Numbered from the stretch's first letter, positions 19,867 to 29,450 are shown. The stretch is DNA of 64,000 bases from an uncultured Litoreibacter sp. (GCA_947504205.1 CANNGL010000001.1:496001-560000), one strand, 5' to 3'. Numbers and translations are program-made. Notes: generated from the sequence alone by a model not told the origin.

Positions 19867-21957
19867 GTGGCGGGGCGTCCAGAAATCCTGTTTCCCCTGT
19901 TTGGGTCTTTGACCACGCTTCCCGGGATCGGTGATAAAACAGCAATGGCTTTCGAGGGTCTTCATGTCGATAAGCCGAAAGATCTGCTGTTTACCCTGCC
20001 GCAATCAGGAATCGACCGGGCGATCGTCGCAACTGTTCAGGGGCAACCCCTTCCGAAGGTGATCACGGTCGAGGTTGAAATCGGTGCTCACGTGCCACCC
20101 AAATCGCGGGGGCGTCCGTATCATGTGCATGTCAATGACGCACGAGCGGAGTTTCGGCTGATTTTCTTCCACGCGCGCGGTGATTACTTGCAACGCCAGT
20201 TGCCGACAGGGCAGCGCCGCGTCGTCTCGGGCAAGGTTGAGATGTTCGACCACATGGCGCAAATGGTTCACCCTGATCATATAGTGCCGGTCGTACGAGC
20301 TGGCGAAATCCCCGAATTTGAACCGGTTTATCCGCTAACGCACGGAGTCACTCAACGACTCATGCAAAAGGCGGCCGCTGCTGCCGTGGATATGGCACCA
20401 GACCTGTCCGAATGGATTGACCCCGGACAGTTGCAAAAAGCTGGATGGCCTGCTTGGAGGGACGCTATTGATCAGGCGCACCGACCCCAATCGCTCTCGG
20501 ATATCTCTGCAACAACCCCGGTTCGGGAGCGTCTGGCCTATGATGAGTTCTTTGCCCATCAACTGACGCTGGCTTTGGCGCGCATGACTGCGCGCGCCAA
20601 ACCCGGTCGTGCAACAACTGGCACGGGAAAGATGCAGTCGCGCGTCCTTAAGGCGCTTCCGTTTGCACCGACAGGTGCCCAGATCCGCGCCATATCGGAC
20701 ATTGCGGCGGATATGGCCGAACCCACCCGCATGAACCGGCTTTTGCAAGGGGATGTGGGATCGGGCAAAACACTGGTGGCGTTTCAGGCTCTTTTGATTG
20801 CGGTGGAGTCGGGCGGGCAGGGCGTTCTTATGGCCCCGACAGAGATATTGGCGCGCCAGCATCTCGAGAGCCTGCAACCTCTGGCACGGGATGCAGATGT
20901 GCGTCTGGACATTCTGACCGGGCGCGACAAAGGGGCAGAGCGTGCTGAGAAGCTGAAAGCGCTGGCCTGCGGCGATATTCACATTCTTGTCGGGACCCAT
21001 GCCGTGTTTCAGGCAGATGTCGCATTTCAGGACCTGCGCCTTGCCATCATCGACGAACAGCATCGGTTTGGTGTTAATCAGCGGATGGAGCTGAGCGCAA
21101 AGGGACAGGGCACTGATGTGCTGGTGATGACGGCCACCCCCATCCCACGTTCTTTGTCTCTGGCACAGTATGGGGACATGGACGTTTCGATCCTGGATGA
21201 AAAGCCGGCAGGACGTAAACCGATTGCAACGGCCGTGGTCGCGACGGGCCGATTGGACGAAGTGATTGGCAAACTTCAATCGGCGGTTTCCGAGGGGCGA
21301 CAGGCCTATTGGGTGTGCCCGTTGGTTGAGGAAAGTGAGCTCAGCGACAAGATCGCGGCGGAACAACGGTTCAAGGCCCTGCGCGCAGCATTGGGTGAAG
21401 GCATTGTCGGTCTGGTTCACGGACAGATGCCAACCGCGGAGAAAGATGCAGCGATGGCCCGGTTTGTCTCAGGCGAGACAAAGGTATTGGTTGCAACTAC
21501 CGTGATCGAGGTGGGCGTTAACGTTCCCAATGCCACAATCATGGTGATCGAGCGTGCTGAAACCTTTGGTCTTGCTCAGCTGCATCAGCTGCGCGGCCGG
21601 GTTGGGCGGGGTGATGCCGCCTCTACCTGCCTATTGCTCTATCAGGCGCCGCTGTCGCAAACCGCACGGCGCAGGCTGGATATCATGCGACAGACCGAAG
21701 ATGGTTTCCGGATCTCCGAGGAAGATCTTGCGATGCGCGGGGCTGGCGATCTGATTGGCACGGCGCAATCGGGGCTGCCCCGATTCCGCGTGGCAGACAT
21801 GGAAACTCAAACCGCACTCATGGCTGTGGCCCAAACCGATGCGCGCAAACTTTTGAATGATGATCCAACCCTCGAAACACCCCGCGGACAGGCCGCGCGG
21901 CATTTACTTTGGTTAATGGAGCAAGATCGCGCAATACGTTTGATTTCAATCGGTTAG
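19867..21957 (+). CDS. recG: ATP-dependent DNA helicase RecG
   Basis: A 696-residue branch-migration helicase that reverses stalled forks and processes recombination intermediates. N-terminal wedge/OB domain (residues 1-240), then superfamily 2 motifs: Walker A LLQGDVGSGKTLVA, motif Ia APTEILARQH, DEQH box IIDEQHRFG, motif III MTATPIPRSL, motif V VGVNVPNAT and motif VI QLRGRVGRG. The C-terminal TRG region includes RISEEDLAMRGAGDLIGTAQSG. Start is GTG. It is six bases downstream of ligA, a probable operon. The stop is followed by a control region for the 40-residue gene. Confidence 0.96.
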   Translation: MAGRPEILFPLFGSLTTLPGIGDKTAMAFEGLHVDKPKDLLFTLPQSGIDRAIVATVQGQPLPKVITVEVEIGAHVPPKSRGRPYHVHVNDARAEFRLIFFHARGDYLQRQLPTGQRRVVSGKVEMFDHMAQMVHPDHIVPVVRAGEIPEFEPVYPLTHGVTQRLMQKAAAAAVDMAPDLSEWIDPGQLQKAGWPAWRDAIDQAHRPQSLSDISATTPVRERLAYDEFFAHQLTLALARMTARAKPGRATTGTGKMQSRVLKALPFAPTGAQIRAISDIAADMAEPTRMNRLLQGDVGSGKTLVAFQALLIAVESGGQGVLMAPTEILARQHLESLQPLARDADVRLDILTGRDKGAERAEKLKALACGDIHILVGTHAVFQADVAFQDLRLAIIDEQHRFGVNQRMELSAKGQGTDVLVMTATPIPRSLSLAQYGDMDVSILDEKPAGRKPIATAVVATGRLDEVIGKLQSAVSEGRQAYWVCPLVEESELSDKIAAEQRFKALRAALGEGIVGLVHGQMPTAEKDAAMARFVSGETKVLVATTVIEVGVNVPNATIMVIERAETFGLAQLHQLRGRVGRGDAASTCLLLYQAPLSQTARRRLDIMRQTEDGFRISEEDLAMRGAGDLIGTAQSGLPRFRVADMETQTALMAVAQTDARKLLNDDPTLETPRGQAARHLLWLMEQDRAIRLISIG

Positions 21958-21986
21958 TGGTCTGTTCCGCACATAAATCATGAAAA

Positions 21987-22011
21987 GTTCACAAATGTTC
22001 TTAAAAAGTTC
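21987..22011 (+). promoter_or_regulatory. Candidate LexA (SOS) box with a third in-phase half-site
   Basis: GTTC-N7-GTTC occurs at 21997-22011 (spacer TTAAAAA), the exact LexA recognition format of alphaproteobacteria. A further GTTC at 21987-21990 precedes it by six spacer bases, so three half-sites recur at 10 and 11 base steps. It lies 80 bases upstream of the ATG of the 40-residue membrane protein gene. Confidence 0.6.
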
Positions 22012-22090
22012 TTTACAAGTGCGGCGCAAAATGAGAACAAAGAAGCAACAAAAACACCGCCCAACAAAATACCAATATTGAGGTTCTGCC

Positions 22091-22213
22091 ATGATCGATG
22101 ACATCAAACTCATTCTGACCCGTTCCCCGAAAGCACTTGCTCAAGATGCAGCCGGGATTGCCGCGATTGGTGTGATGATGACCGTCGGGCTGCACCTTCC
22201 AACCATGTTTTAA
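22091..22213 (+). CDS. 40-residue single-pass membrane protein, possibly SOS-regulated
   Basis: ATG 22091 to TAA 22213 encodes a 40-residue protein. Residues 1-20 are amphipathic (MIDDIKLILTRSPKALAQDA) and 21-40 form one hydrophobic helix ending HLPTMF. GAGG precedes the ATG by about 7 bases. The AT-rich leader carries a LexA-type box, and a strong terminator at 22363 would end the transcript. I believe similar short proteins occur in other Rhodobacterales, an unverified recollection. By analogy with SidA of Caulobacter, a 29-residue SOS-induced membrane protein that blocks division through FtsW/FtsN, this is a candidate damage-induced division inhibitor; sequence similarity to SidA is not claimed. 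Confidence 0.65.
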   Translation: MIDDIKLILTRSPKALAQDAAGIAAIGVMMTVGLHLPTMF

Positions 22214-22362
22214 CCAGTTCGCCCGTTAACTGCCTGCTGTCTGATTGAAAACTCTCTCCCGGGCTGTCCCGTTCCCGTCAGAGATAAGGCGCTATTGTCC
22301 CCAACATGTATGCCGGTCTGCCTCAACCGCCGGCGCGCCTGACCTTTCAAGACACGCTACCT
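22214..22362. other. Gene-free stretch, possible 3' UTR or small RNA
   Basis: No convincing protein-coding frame. A short hairpin with arms GCCGG and CCGGC occurs near 22311-22336, and a TATTGT hexamer near 22282 could be a -10 box. Together with the terminator at 22363 this could be either the 3' leader of the 40-residue gene or an independent RNA of about 100 bases. Confidence 0.3.
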
Positions 22363-22396
22363 AGACCGTCGCATCCCCAATGCGGCGGTCTTTTTT
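22363..22396 (+). terminator. Rho-independent terminator
   Basis: AGACCGTCGCA and TGCGGCGGTCT form an 11-pair stem (one G-U) with a TCCCCAA loop, followed by six T. Orientation is plus, so it ends a transcript coming from the 40-residue gene or a small RNA. Confidence 0.85.
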
Positions 22397-22414
22397 CATT
22401 TTATACGGGTGAAA

Positions 22415-22867
22415 TCAGGCACAGGCGGTCTCGGAGGCCGCATCTATCGCTTCAAGAGTGGCTTCCAATGCCAGGAGAATGGAAGCGTGGCGATTTTTGT
22501 AATCGCGCGCAGGCTCCAGTATTTTCAAGCCGTCGAATGGGGCGTCGGGGGCAGGGCCGTCCGATTTCAACATGGCTTTGAGTTGATCGCGGGCCGTCTC
22601 AACCTCTTGGCGGCTGCGTCCAATGATCGATTTACCCACAACCGAGGCTGATGCTTGCCCAAGCGCACATGCTTTGACGTCCTGTCCAAAAGTCGCGATC
22701 CGTCCGTCTTCCAAGGTTACATCGACGGATACGGTTGACCCACATAACGGCGCGCGGCGCCGCGCGGATCCATCCGGGTTCTCCAGACGCTCCGCAAAGG
22801 GAATGTCCGCCGCAAGCGCCAGAATTTGGCCCGAGTAAAGCTTTATCAGATCGGAATTTTCGCTCAC
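22415..22867 (-). CDS. IscU/NifU-like iron-sulfur scaffold protein
   Basis: A 150-residue protein with the IscU-type N-terminal fold. LIKLYSGQILALAADIPFAERL is the first helix, PLCGSTVSVDVTLEDGRIATFGQDVKACALGQASASV carries two of the three cluster-binding cysteines (LCGS and KACAL), and the C-terminus ends in an ACA. The third cysteine is not at the classical position, as in other alphaproteobacterial proteins of this branch. Function is presumably transient Fe-S cluster assembly or delivery. It is divergent from hisI. Confidence 0.8.
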   Translation of the reverse strand: MSENSDLIKLYSGQILALAADIPFAERLENPDGSARRRAPLCGSTVSVDVTLEDGRIATFGQDVKACALGQASASVVGKSIIGRSRQEVETARDQLKAMLKSDGPAPDAPFDGLKILEPARDYKNRHASILLALEATLEAIDAASETACA

Positions 22868-22935
22868 TTCACGGCCCCGCCGGTTGCTGTTATGGGGAAC
22901 TTAAGACGTCCGACCCCGATTGCAAAGGAATTGCC

Positions 22936-23295
22936 ATGCCCTTCGACCCTCAAACGGTGCGGTATAATGACCAAGGTTTGGTTCCGGTTATTGCGCAGGA
23001 TGCCGAAACCCACGAGGTGCTCATGCTGGCCTGGATGAATGCAGAAGCGATCGAAAAAACACTGGAAACACGCAAAGTTACGTATTGGTCCAGATCACGC
23101 CAATCGTTTTGGGTGAAGGGGGAGACGTCGGGCCACACGCAGGCGCTGGTGGATTTGCGCATCGATTGCGACCGGGATTGCCTTCTGGCTTTGGTTAATC
23201 AGGTTGGGCCCGCGTGCCACACCAATCGTCGCGTATGTTTCTATACATCGATCACCGGATCTGACGAGGTCGAGCTTATGTCCCCGATGACGTAA
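22936..23295 (+). CDS. hisI: Phosphoribosyl-AMP cyclohydrolase
   Basis: A 119-residue single-domain enzyme that opens the purine ring of PR-AMP in histidine synthesis. Zinc and magnesium ligands are in VDLRIDCDRDCLLALV and GPACHTNRRVCFY; the substrate motif is TYWSRSRQSFWVKGETSGH. Start ATG 22936 has AAAGGA upstream; longer upstream frames are not needed. HisE is not fused, as usual in alphaproteobacteria, and no other his gene is adjacent. Its last 20 bases overlap convergent gluQ. Confidence 0.95.
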   Translation: MPFDPQTVRYNDQGLVPVIAQDAETHEVLMLAWMNAEAIEKTLETRKVTYWSRSRQSFWVKGETSGHTQALVDLRIDCDRDCLLALVNQVGPACHTNRRVCFYTSITGSDEVELMSPMT

Positions 23296-24148
23296 GACCT
23301 ACCATCTGACGGATACTATCGGGAGTATGTCCGTCTTGTCTATAGGTGCGGATCGCTCGGGCGTCGTCGCGTTTTGCCAGACGTCTTCCGTTGTCATCTC
23401 GTATCAGGTCGTGATGGTGATAGATAGGTGAAGATATTCCCATAATATGTTGCAGTAGAACATGAATTTTTGTTGCATCAAACAGATCCATTCCGCGAAC
23501 GACATGGGTGACCTCTTGCGCCGCATCATCCAACACCACTGCCAAATGGTAGGAGGTGCCCATTCCGGCGCGCGCCAGAACAACGTCTCCTACGGTGTCG
23601 ATCATCTCCTGCAAGGTAAATTTGATGCGCCCGTTCTGAGGTCCCGTTTCTAGAAACGAGAGTTCCAGTTCCGCGCCGTGACGCTTTGCGATCTCGTTGA
23701 GGTTCAAACGTAATGTATCGCCGGGTGCAAACGGTTGAGTTGGAGCGTTCTTGGGGCGACAAGTGCCGGGATAGATCAGGCCATCAGGTCCAACGGGCAT
23801 TGCGCCTTCCTGAGGTGCGTTGAGCGCGGCCTTGATATCGGCGCGGCTGCAGCGGCACGGGTAGAGCAGACCTTGGTTGTGCAGCGCATGTAGACTTTCG
23901 GAATAAGCCTCCAAGCGTTCTGATTGACGCATCACGGGGGTGGGCCAACTTAGACCCAACCAGCGCAAATCCTTATAAATCAATTCTTCCCATTCGGCGC
24001 GTGCCCGTGATTGGTCAATATCCTCTATCCTCAGAAGAAATTCGCCATTGGCCTTTGTGGCCATTTCATGTGCCAAAATAGCGGAGTATGCATGACCCAG
24101 GTGCAAACGTCCCGTGGGTGAAGGTGCAAAGCGAGTTCGGAAAGTCAC
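23276..24148 (-). CDS. gluQ: Glutamyl-queuosine tRNA(Asp) synthetase
   Basis: A 290-residue truncated glutamyl-tRNA synthetase homologue that attaches glutamate to queuosine 34 of tRNA-Asp. It keeps the class I HIGH-type motif FAPSPTGRLHLGHAYSA and a KMSKS-like RRLAKRDDARAI. The zinc site is C-x-C (YPCRCSRADI) with Tyr-x3-Cys (IYPGTCR), diagnostic of GluQ. The anticodon-binding domain is absent, as expected. Its start overlaps the stop of the upstream methyltransferase gene by four bases. Confidence 0.93.
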   Translation of the reverse strand: MTFRTRFAPSPTGRLHLGHAYSAILAHEMATKANGEFLLRIEDIDQSRARAEWEELIYKDLRWLGLSWPTPVMRQSERLEAYSESLHALHNQGLLYPCRCSRADIKAALNAPQEGAMPVGPDGLIYPGTCRPKNAPTQPFAPGDTLRLNLNEIAKRHGAELELSFLETGPQNGRIKFTLQEMIDTVGDVVLARAGMGTSYHLAVVLDDAAQEVTHVVRGMDLFDATKIHVLLQHIMGISSPIYHHHDLIRDDNGRRLAKRDDARAIRTYRQDGHTPDSIRQMVGLTSSGT

Positions 24149-24750
24149 GTCTTTTCAATGATATAGACGGTGCTATTGATCTCTTTGGCGGGCAGGTGGT
24201 CACCATACTCAGCCCAGATCAGCCGCGCCGTCCCGGCCAACTGAACATCGCACAAGGCCTGCATGAAATCGGGCTCCAGCAAGGTGGCATCGTTATAACT
24301 CATCGCCAACAGTCCGCCCCGGTCCAGCTTTGACAGGACAAGCCCCAATGTGTCGGGTTGCGCGGCCCCCAGACTGATAACACCGGTTGCCGCAATTGCG
24401 GTGTAGTCGCCGGGCTGCACGTCCAGCTTACCAACCTGACCCAGCCATGTTTGCCGGTATATCTCTTCATCATTCACCCGTGCGATCATCTCTGGAGAGA
24501 CATCCGTGCCGTCAATGATCTGAAAGCCCGCCTCGGCCAGAGCCTTGCCGGAAAGGCCTGTGCCACAACCAAAGTCCAGGATCGGGACGTCTCCGCTTGG
24601 CAGATGCGCTTTCAAAGCCGCCGCAACACGCGATGGCGTCGCATAGCCCCATGCCGCAACATCCGCCTCATAGCTGTCAGCCCAATCGGCATAGAGCTTT
24701 TGGGTTTCTTCAGGCGTCTTGCGGGACCAGATCGGTTTTTCGGTACTCAT
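24145..24750 (-). CDS. Class I SAM-dependent methyltransferase
   Basis: A 201-residue protein with SAM motif I ILDFGCGTGLSGKAL (about 58-72) and the acidic loop IDGTDVSPEMIARV. The N-terminal KPIWSRKTPEETQKLYADWADSYEADVAAWGY resembles the small-molecule or Williams-Beuren-type methyltransferase group. Substrate unknown. It overlaps gluQ by four bases on the same strand and follows trmFO by 22 bases, so the three tRNA-related genes may be cotranscribed. Confidence 0.85.
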   Translation of the reverse strand: MSTEKPIWSRKTPEETQKLYADWADSYEADVAAWGYATPSRVAAALKAHLPSGDVPILDFGCGTGLSGKALAEAGFQIIDGTDVSPEMIARVNDEEIYRQTWLGQVGKLDVQPGDYTAIAATGVISLGAAQPDTLGLVLSKLDRGGLLAMSYNDATLLEPDFMQALCDVQLAGTARLIWAEYGDHLPAKEINSTVYIIEKT

Positions 24751-24772
24751 ATCAGTACGCTAGCGCGAGATA

Positions 24773-26125
24773 TCAGGCGGCGTCCAGTCGCGCTTGATCA
24801 AGCCATTGCGACCAGGCCAGTTTCGCGCGATCGGTATAAAGCTTGTAGCGGGTTTTGCGGTTCTTGCGGCCGCCCTTTGCGTCAACCGGGGGGAAGAGGC
24901 CAAAATTGACGTTCATTGGCTGAAACGTCTTTGCCTCAGCACCGCCGGTGATATGCGTCACAAGCGCGCCCATTGCTGTTTCAGGGGGCGGTGGCGCAAT
25001 CTGTTGACCTGTCATTTCGGCTGCGGCCATCCGTCCTGCAAGCAACCCCATTGCCGCGCTTTCGACATATCCCTCGACGCCGGTGATCTGACCTGCAAAG
25101 CGAATATGAGGCTGGGATTTCAGGCGCATCTGAGCATCCAGCAATGTGGGTGAATTGATGAATGTGTTGCGGTGGATGCCGCCAAGTCGCGCAAAACTCG
25201 CGTCTTCTAAGCCAGGAATTGTTTTGAAAACAGCGGTTTGTGCGCCATATTTCATCTTCGTCTGAAATCCGACAATATTGTAGAGCGTGCCAAGAGCGTT
25301 GTCGCGTCTTAACTGCACAATCGCATAGGCTTTGTCTTGCGGACGATGCGGATTGGTCAGACCGACTGGTTTCATCGGCCCAAATCGCAAAGTCTCCCGA
25401 CCGCGTTCGGCCATCACCTCTATCGGCAGGCAACCGTCGAAATAGCCGGCTGTTTCGCCTTCGTGAAATTTGGTCTTGTCGGCACTCAGCAGGGCATCAA
25501 TGAAGGCTTCATATTGAGCGCGATCCATCGGACAGTTCAGGTAGGCCTTGCGCTCTTCTTCCGTCTCACCCTTGTCATAGCGCGACTGGAACCAGGCTTT
25601 TTCCATGTTGATCGAGTCAAAATAAACGATTGGCGCGATCGCATCGAAAAAGGCCAGAGATTTTTGCCCGGCTTCGTCGGCAATTGCTTGCCCTAGACCG
25701 TCAGAGGTCAGGGGTCCCGTCGCGATGATCCAGTGACCCTCCTTGGGAAGCGACGTAATTTCAGAGGCTTGAACGCTGATCTTCGGATGAGAGAGAAGCT
25801 TCTCGGTGACGCTTTCGGCAAAGGGATCACGGTCCACAGCCAGCGCGCCTCCGGCGGGCAGAGCGTGTTTATCGGCCATCTCCATGATAATACCACCAGC
25901 TTGGCGCATCTCCCAATGGAGCAAACCAACCGCGTTTTGTTCGTCATCATCGGAGCGGAACGAGTTCGAACACACCATCTCGGCCAAATGTCCGGTCCGG
26001 TGGGCGAATGTCTCGACATTCGGGCGCATCTCGTGGATCACCACATCGACGCCCATCTGTGCAGCCTGCCATGCAGCCTCTGAGCCGGCCATGCCGCCGC
26101 CCACGATGTTCAAAACCTTGTTCAT
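24773..26125 (-). CDS. trmFO: Methylenetetrahydrofolate-tRNA-(uracil-54-C5)-methyltransferase
   Basis: A 450-residue flavoenzyme that makes ribothymidine at position 54 of tRNA using methylenetetrahydrofolate, related to GidA. The FAD motif is [17 protein letters not shown] (6-22). The family segments [25 protein letters not shown] and [29 protein letters not shown] are clear, and the C-terminal [12 protein letters not shown] is conserved. The catalytic cysteine is expected in these conserved segments. Full length. Confidence 0.95.
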   Translation of the reverse strand: MNKVLNIVGGGMAGSEAAWQAAQMGVDVVIHEMRPNVETFAHRTGHLAEMVCSNSFRSDDDEQNAVGLLHWEMRQAGGIIMEMADKHALPAGGALAVDRDPFAESVTEKLLSHPKISVQASEITSLPKEGHWIIATGPLTSDGLGQAIADEAGQKSLAFFDAIAPIVYFDSINMEKAWFQSRYDKGETEEERKAYLNCPMDRAQYEAFIDALLSADKTKFHEGETAGYFDGCLPIEVMAERGRETLRFGPMKPVGLTNPHRPQDKAYAIVQLRRDNALGTLYNIVGFQTKMKYGAQTAVFKTIPGLEDASFARLGGIHRNTFINSPTLLDAQMRLKSQPHIRFAGQITGVEGYVESAAMGLLAGRMAAAEMTGQQIAPPPPETAMGALVTHITGGAEAKTFQPMNVNFGLFPPVDAKGGRKNRKTRYKLYTDRAKLAWSQWLDQARLDAA

Positions 26126-26163
26126 GGTGCTGAGCTACTTCAGTTAGGCGGCGAATTCCACCC

Positions 26164-26214
26164 TTCCCATGTTCGAAAATATCCCGGGGAGCGCGAGGGG
26201 CAGCGCCCCTCGTC
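26164..26214 (+). repeat. Dispersed REP-like element, copy A
   Basis: A core TTCCCATGTTCGAAAATATC continues into CCGGG and is followed by a GC hairpin with arms GAGGGGC and GCCCCTC. The core matches 23 of 25 bases of the element near 43201-43225 in opposite orientation. It lies 3' of gyrA, between gyrA and trmFO, where it may also stop or stabilise the gyrA message. Confidence 0.6.
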
Positions 26215-26242
26215 ACTGTCGGCTTACCATGAGAGCGGGGTC

Positions 26243-28987
26243 TTATTCTTCTGAGGTCTCATCCGCGTCTTCGGCGTCTTCCTCTCCCTGATCGGCGATG
26301 CGGGCAACCGAGACGACGGTTTCCCCTTTGCCAGTGTCAAAGACCTTCACGCCGCCTGCAGACCGCGATCTGAATGAAATGCCATCAACGAGGGTGCGGA
26401 TGGATTGACCTTTTGAGGTCGCCAACATGATCTGGTCGTCAAGCTCAACAGGGAAGGACGCAATGATATTGCCACCCCGCATGGCCTTGTCCATTGCGGT
26501 GACGCCCATGCCGCCGCGTCCGCGAACGGGATAGTCATGGGACGAGCTTGTCTTTCCGGCGCCGCCATCGGTGATCGTCAGGATCAGATCTTCCGCCGCC
26601 GACATCTCTGCATAGCGCTCCTGGGTGATAGCGCCCTCGATTTGTTCCTCGTCATCAGCTTCAGCATCATCTCCTAAACCCATGACAGCGCGACGCATTT
26701 TCAGATAACCTGCACGTTCTTCAGGGGTAGCGACGAAGTGGCGGATCACCGACATCGAGACCACGTGCTGGCCCTCGGCAAGTTTGATACCACGAACACC
26801 TGTCGAATTCCGACCTGCAAAAACCCGGACATCCGTGGCGCGGAAGCGGATGGCGCGCCCGGCATTCGTCACAAGCATCACGTCATCATCCTCGCTACAG
26901 ATGCGTGCATTTACCAGCTCCACACCGTCTGGCAATTTCATCGCGATTTTGCCGTTGCGCATGACATTCGTGAAATCGGACAGCGCGTTGCGGCGCACGT
27001 CGCCTTGTGTCGTTGCAAATACGATTTGCAGATCGCCCCAGTCTTCCTCGTCCCGGTCCACCGGCATGATAGCGGCGATCGAAACGCCTTGCGGGATCGG
27101 CAATATGTTGACGATCGCTTTGCCTTTGGAGGTCCGCCCCCCTTGCGGCAAGCGCCATGTCTTCAGCTTGTAGACCATACCATCGGTCGTGAAGAACAGC
27201 AGTTGCGTGTGGGTGTTGGCCACAAACAGGGTTGTGACGGTATCGTCCTCTTTTAATGCCCCACCTGACAGCCCTTTGCCGCCGCGCTTTTGCGCCCGGA
27301 AATCGGCCAGTGCGGTGCGCTTGATATATCCTCCGGAGGTTACAGTGACGACCATATCTTCCTTCTCGATAAGGTCCTCGTCCTCCATGTCGCCAGACCA
27401 ATCAACAATCTCGGAGCGGCGTGGAACTGCAAACTGCTCCTTCACCTCCCGCAACTCGGTAGAAATGATCTCCATGATCCGTTCGCGAGATCGAAGAATA
27501 TCGAGGTATTCCTTGATCTTACCCGCAAGTTCTTCAAGTTCGTCAGTGACTTCCTTAACGCCGATCTGCGTCAGACGTTGCAGGCGCAGATCAAGAATCG
27601 CACGAGCCTGAATCTCGGACAGGTTATAGGTTCCGTCGTCATTCACCTTATGGGTCGGATCATCGATAAGTTTGATGTAGTCGACAATCTCGTGGGCAGG
27701 CCAAGCGCGTGTCATCAACTTGTGACGGGCTTCCGCGGCATCGGCAGAGGCGCGGATGGTTGCAACCACCTCATCAACGTTCGAGACCGCCACAGCCAAA
27801 CCGCACAAAACATGCGAGCGCTCGCGCGCTTTGCGCAGCTCATAGGCGGTCCTACGCGCAACAACTTCTTCGCGGAAGGCTATGAAATTCGTCAGAAAAC
27901 TGCGCAGCGTCAGGGTTTCCGGCCGCCCGCCATTGAGTGCCAGCATATTGCAGGAGAAATAGGTTTGCATTGGCGTAAACCGGAAGAGCTGGTTCAGAAC
28001 CACCTCTGCCGTGGCATCCCGCTTCAGCTCGACCACGACGCGCACGCCGACGCGGTCGCTTTCGTCCTGCACGTGCGAGATACCCTCGATCTTCTTGTCT
28101 CGCGCGGCCTCGGCGATCCGCTCGATCATTGTGGCCTTGTTCACCTGATAAGGAATCTCATCAATGATGATCGCCCAGCGATCTTTGCGTATTTCTTCCG
28201 TGTGGGTCTTGGCACGAACAATGACCGAACCGCGGCTCTCGGTGTAGGCCTTGCGGGCGCCTGCGCGGCCCAGAACGATCCCACCCGTTGGGAAATCCGG
28301 GGCGGGGACATATTCGATCAAGTCTTCTGACGACAGGTCGGGGCTTTCGATCAGCGCCAGGGTCGCATCGATCACCTCACCCAGATTGTGCGGCGGAATA
28401 TTCGTGGCCATCCCAACCGCGATACCGCCTGCACCATTAACCAGCATATTGGGGAAACGTGCGGGCAGAACTGTGGGCTCGCGGTCCTTGCCGTCGTAGT
28501 TGTCCTGAAAGTTGACAGTGTCTTTGTCGATGTCAGCAAGGATGGCAGCAGCCGGCTTGTCCATCCGCACTTCGGTGTAACGCATCGCGGCCGGGTTATC
28601 ACCGTCCATCGAGCCGAAATTGCCCTGTCCGTCCAGAAGCGGCAGCGACATCGAAAAGTCCTGCGCCATGCGCACAAGCGCGTCATAGATCGCGCCATCG
28701 CCATGGGGGTGGTATTTCCCCATCACATCGCCGACAGGGCGTGCAGATTTGCGATAAGACTTATCGTGAGTGTTATTGGTCTCGTGCATTGCATAGAGGA
28801 TCCGCCGGTGCACCGGTTTCAGCCCATCACGAAGATCAGGGATTGCACGGGAGATAATCACCGACATCGCGTAGTCGATGAAAGAGGTCTTCATCTCGTC
28901 GGTAATATTGACCTGGGGGCCATCGAATTCCATCCGCTGCGGCGGGAGGTCATCTTCATTTTCCGGGGTGTCTGGCGTGTCGCTCAC
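26243..28987 (-). CDS. gyrA: DNA gyrase subunit A
   Basis: A 914-residue type II topoisomerase subunit that cuts and rejoins DNA for negative supercoiling. Winged-helix/catalytic domain with active Tyr137 in [10 protein letters not shown], then the coiled tower and six GyrA blades from about residue 530, including the GyrA-box-like [11 protein letters not shown]. The C-terminal tail is acidic ([14 protein letters not shown]). In the quinolone pocket [17 protein letters not shown], the residue equivalent to E. coli Ser83 is Gly98 (codon 28696-28694), while the Asp87 equivalent is kept. A promoter-like sequence lies upstream; a REP-like element follows. Confidence 0.97.
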   Translation of the reverse strand: MSDTPDTPENEDDLPPQRMEFDGPQVNITDEMKTSFIDYAMSVIISRAIPDLRDGLKPVHRRILYAMHETNNTHDKSYRKSARPVGDVMGKYHPHGDGAIYDALVRMAQDFSMSLPLLDGQGNFGSMDGDNPAAMRYTEVRMDKPAAAILADIDKDTVNFQDNYDGKDREPTVLPARFPNMLVNGAGGIAVGMATNIPPHNLGEVIDATLALIESPDLSSEDLIEYVPAPDFPTGGIVLGRAGARKAYTESRGSVIVRAKTHTEEIRKDRWAIIIDEIPYQVNKATMIERIAEAARDKKIEGISHVQDESDRVGVRVVVELKRDATAEVVLNQLFRFTPMQTYFSCNMLALNGGRPETLTLRSFLTNFIAFREEVVARRTAYELRKARERSHVLCGLAVAVSNVDEVVATIRASADAAEARHKLMTRAWPAHEIVDYIKLIDDPTHKVNDDGTYNLSEIQARAILDLRLQRLTQIGVKEVTDELEELAGKIKEYLDILRSRERIMEIISTELREVKEQFAVPRRSEIVDWSGDMEDEDLIEKEDMVVTVTSGGYIKRTALADFRAQKRGGKGLSGGALKEDDTVTTLFVANTHTQLLFFTTDGMVYKLKTWRLPQGGRTSKGKAIVNILPIPQGVSIAAIMPVDRDEEDWGDLQIVFATTQGDVRRNALSDFTNVMRNGKIAMKLPDGVELVNARICSEDDDVMLVTNAGRAIRFRATDVRVFAGRNSTGVRGIKLAEGQHVVSMSVIRHFVATPEERAGYLKMRRAVMGLGDDAEADDEEQIEGAITQERYAEMSAAEDLILTITDGGAGKTSSSHDYPVRGRGGMGVTAMDKAMRGGNIIASFPVELDDQIMLATSKGQSIRTLVDGISFRSRSAGGVKVFDTGKGETVVSVARIADQGEEDAEDADETSEE

Positions 28988-29032
28988 GGTTGGTCCGTTC
29001 TTTTTGGTCTAGCGCTCTATATTGTGGTTTCG

Positions 29033-29062
29033 ACTATAGCCCATGCAGCATCTTGGGCGCAA
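29033..29062 (-). promoter_or_regulatory. Candidate gyrA promoter
   Basis: On the minus strand TTGCGC is followed after 18 bases by TATAGT, about 46 bases before the gyrA start. Prediction only. Confidence 0.45.
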
Positions 29063-29175
29063 TGTTTTCGCCAAATTTAGCAGCCAATAACTATGATTGA
29101 TAACATCATGTTTTTATTGATTATTATTGAAATTGAGGAATTGTATGAAGGAAGCAGAACAAAAAGAGGTCCTTA

Positions 29176-29445
29176 ATGAGCAAATCCGAAACCGAAATGA
29201 TGCTAGATGGGTATGGTCTTACCACTGCGGAAATGTACTATCGAATGCCCGATTTCCAGCGCGTTCTGAATTCCTTCGTCTGGCAAGACTACGATCTGGC
29301 ACCTGATTATCCCAAACTGTTCGCCTTCATCGACTTCTGGAAAGCCAAGCTGGATGGGCCGTTGCACTCGGTGCGGTTTACCCACCGAAAAATGATCACA
29401 CCGGGCGAATGGCGTAGCGTGGTTGGGGAGTTTCGGGTGCACTGA
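29176..29445 (+). CDS. usg: Usg family protein
   Basis: An 89-residue protein with the Usg signature GYGLTTAEMYYRMPDFQRVLNSFVWQDYDLAPDYPKLFAFIDFW and a closing SVRFTHRKMITPGEWRSVVGEF. Usg was first noted beside tryptophan genes in alphaproteobacteria; no function is established. Start ATG 29176 has AAAGAGG upstream. It is divergent from gyrA across 188 AT-rich bases with no other gene, and convergent with the TusA-like gene. Confidence 0.88.
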   Translation: MSKSETEMMLDGYGLTTAEMYYRMPDFQRVLNSFVWQDYDLAPDYPKLFAFIDFWKAKLDGPLHSVRFTHRKMITPGEWRSVVGEFRVH

Positions 29446-29450
29446 AGCGC

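Noticed and set aside
20335-21420. A 361-residue minus-strand open frame across recG
   Set aside because: Shadow of recG; low-complexity His/Arg/Cys-rich translation and no start signal.
21961-22045. Additional SOS boxes from GTTC at 21964 or GAAC at 22034
   Set aside because: Spacing does not give N7 direct repeats; only the 21997-22011 pair fits.
27290-28330. A 346-residue plus-strand open frame across gyrA
   Set aside because: It is the antisense of gyrA; composition is that of a shadow frame (high His, Arg, Gln) without any domain.
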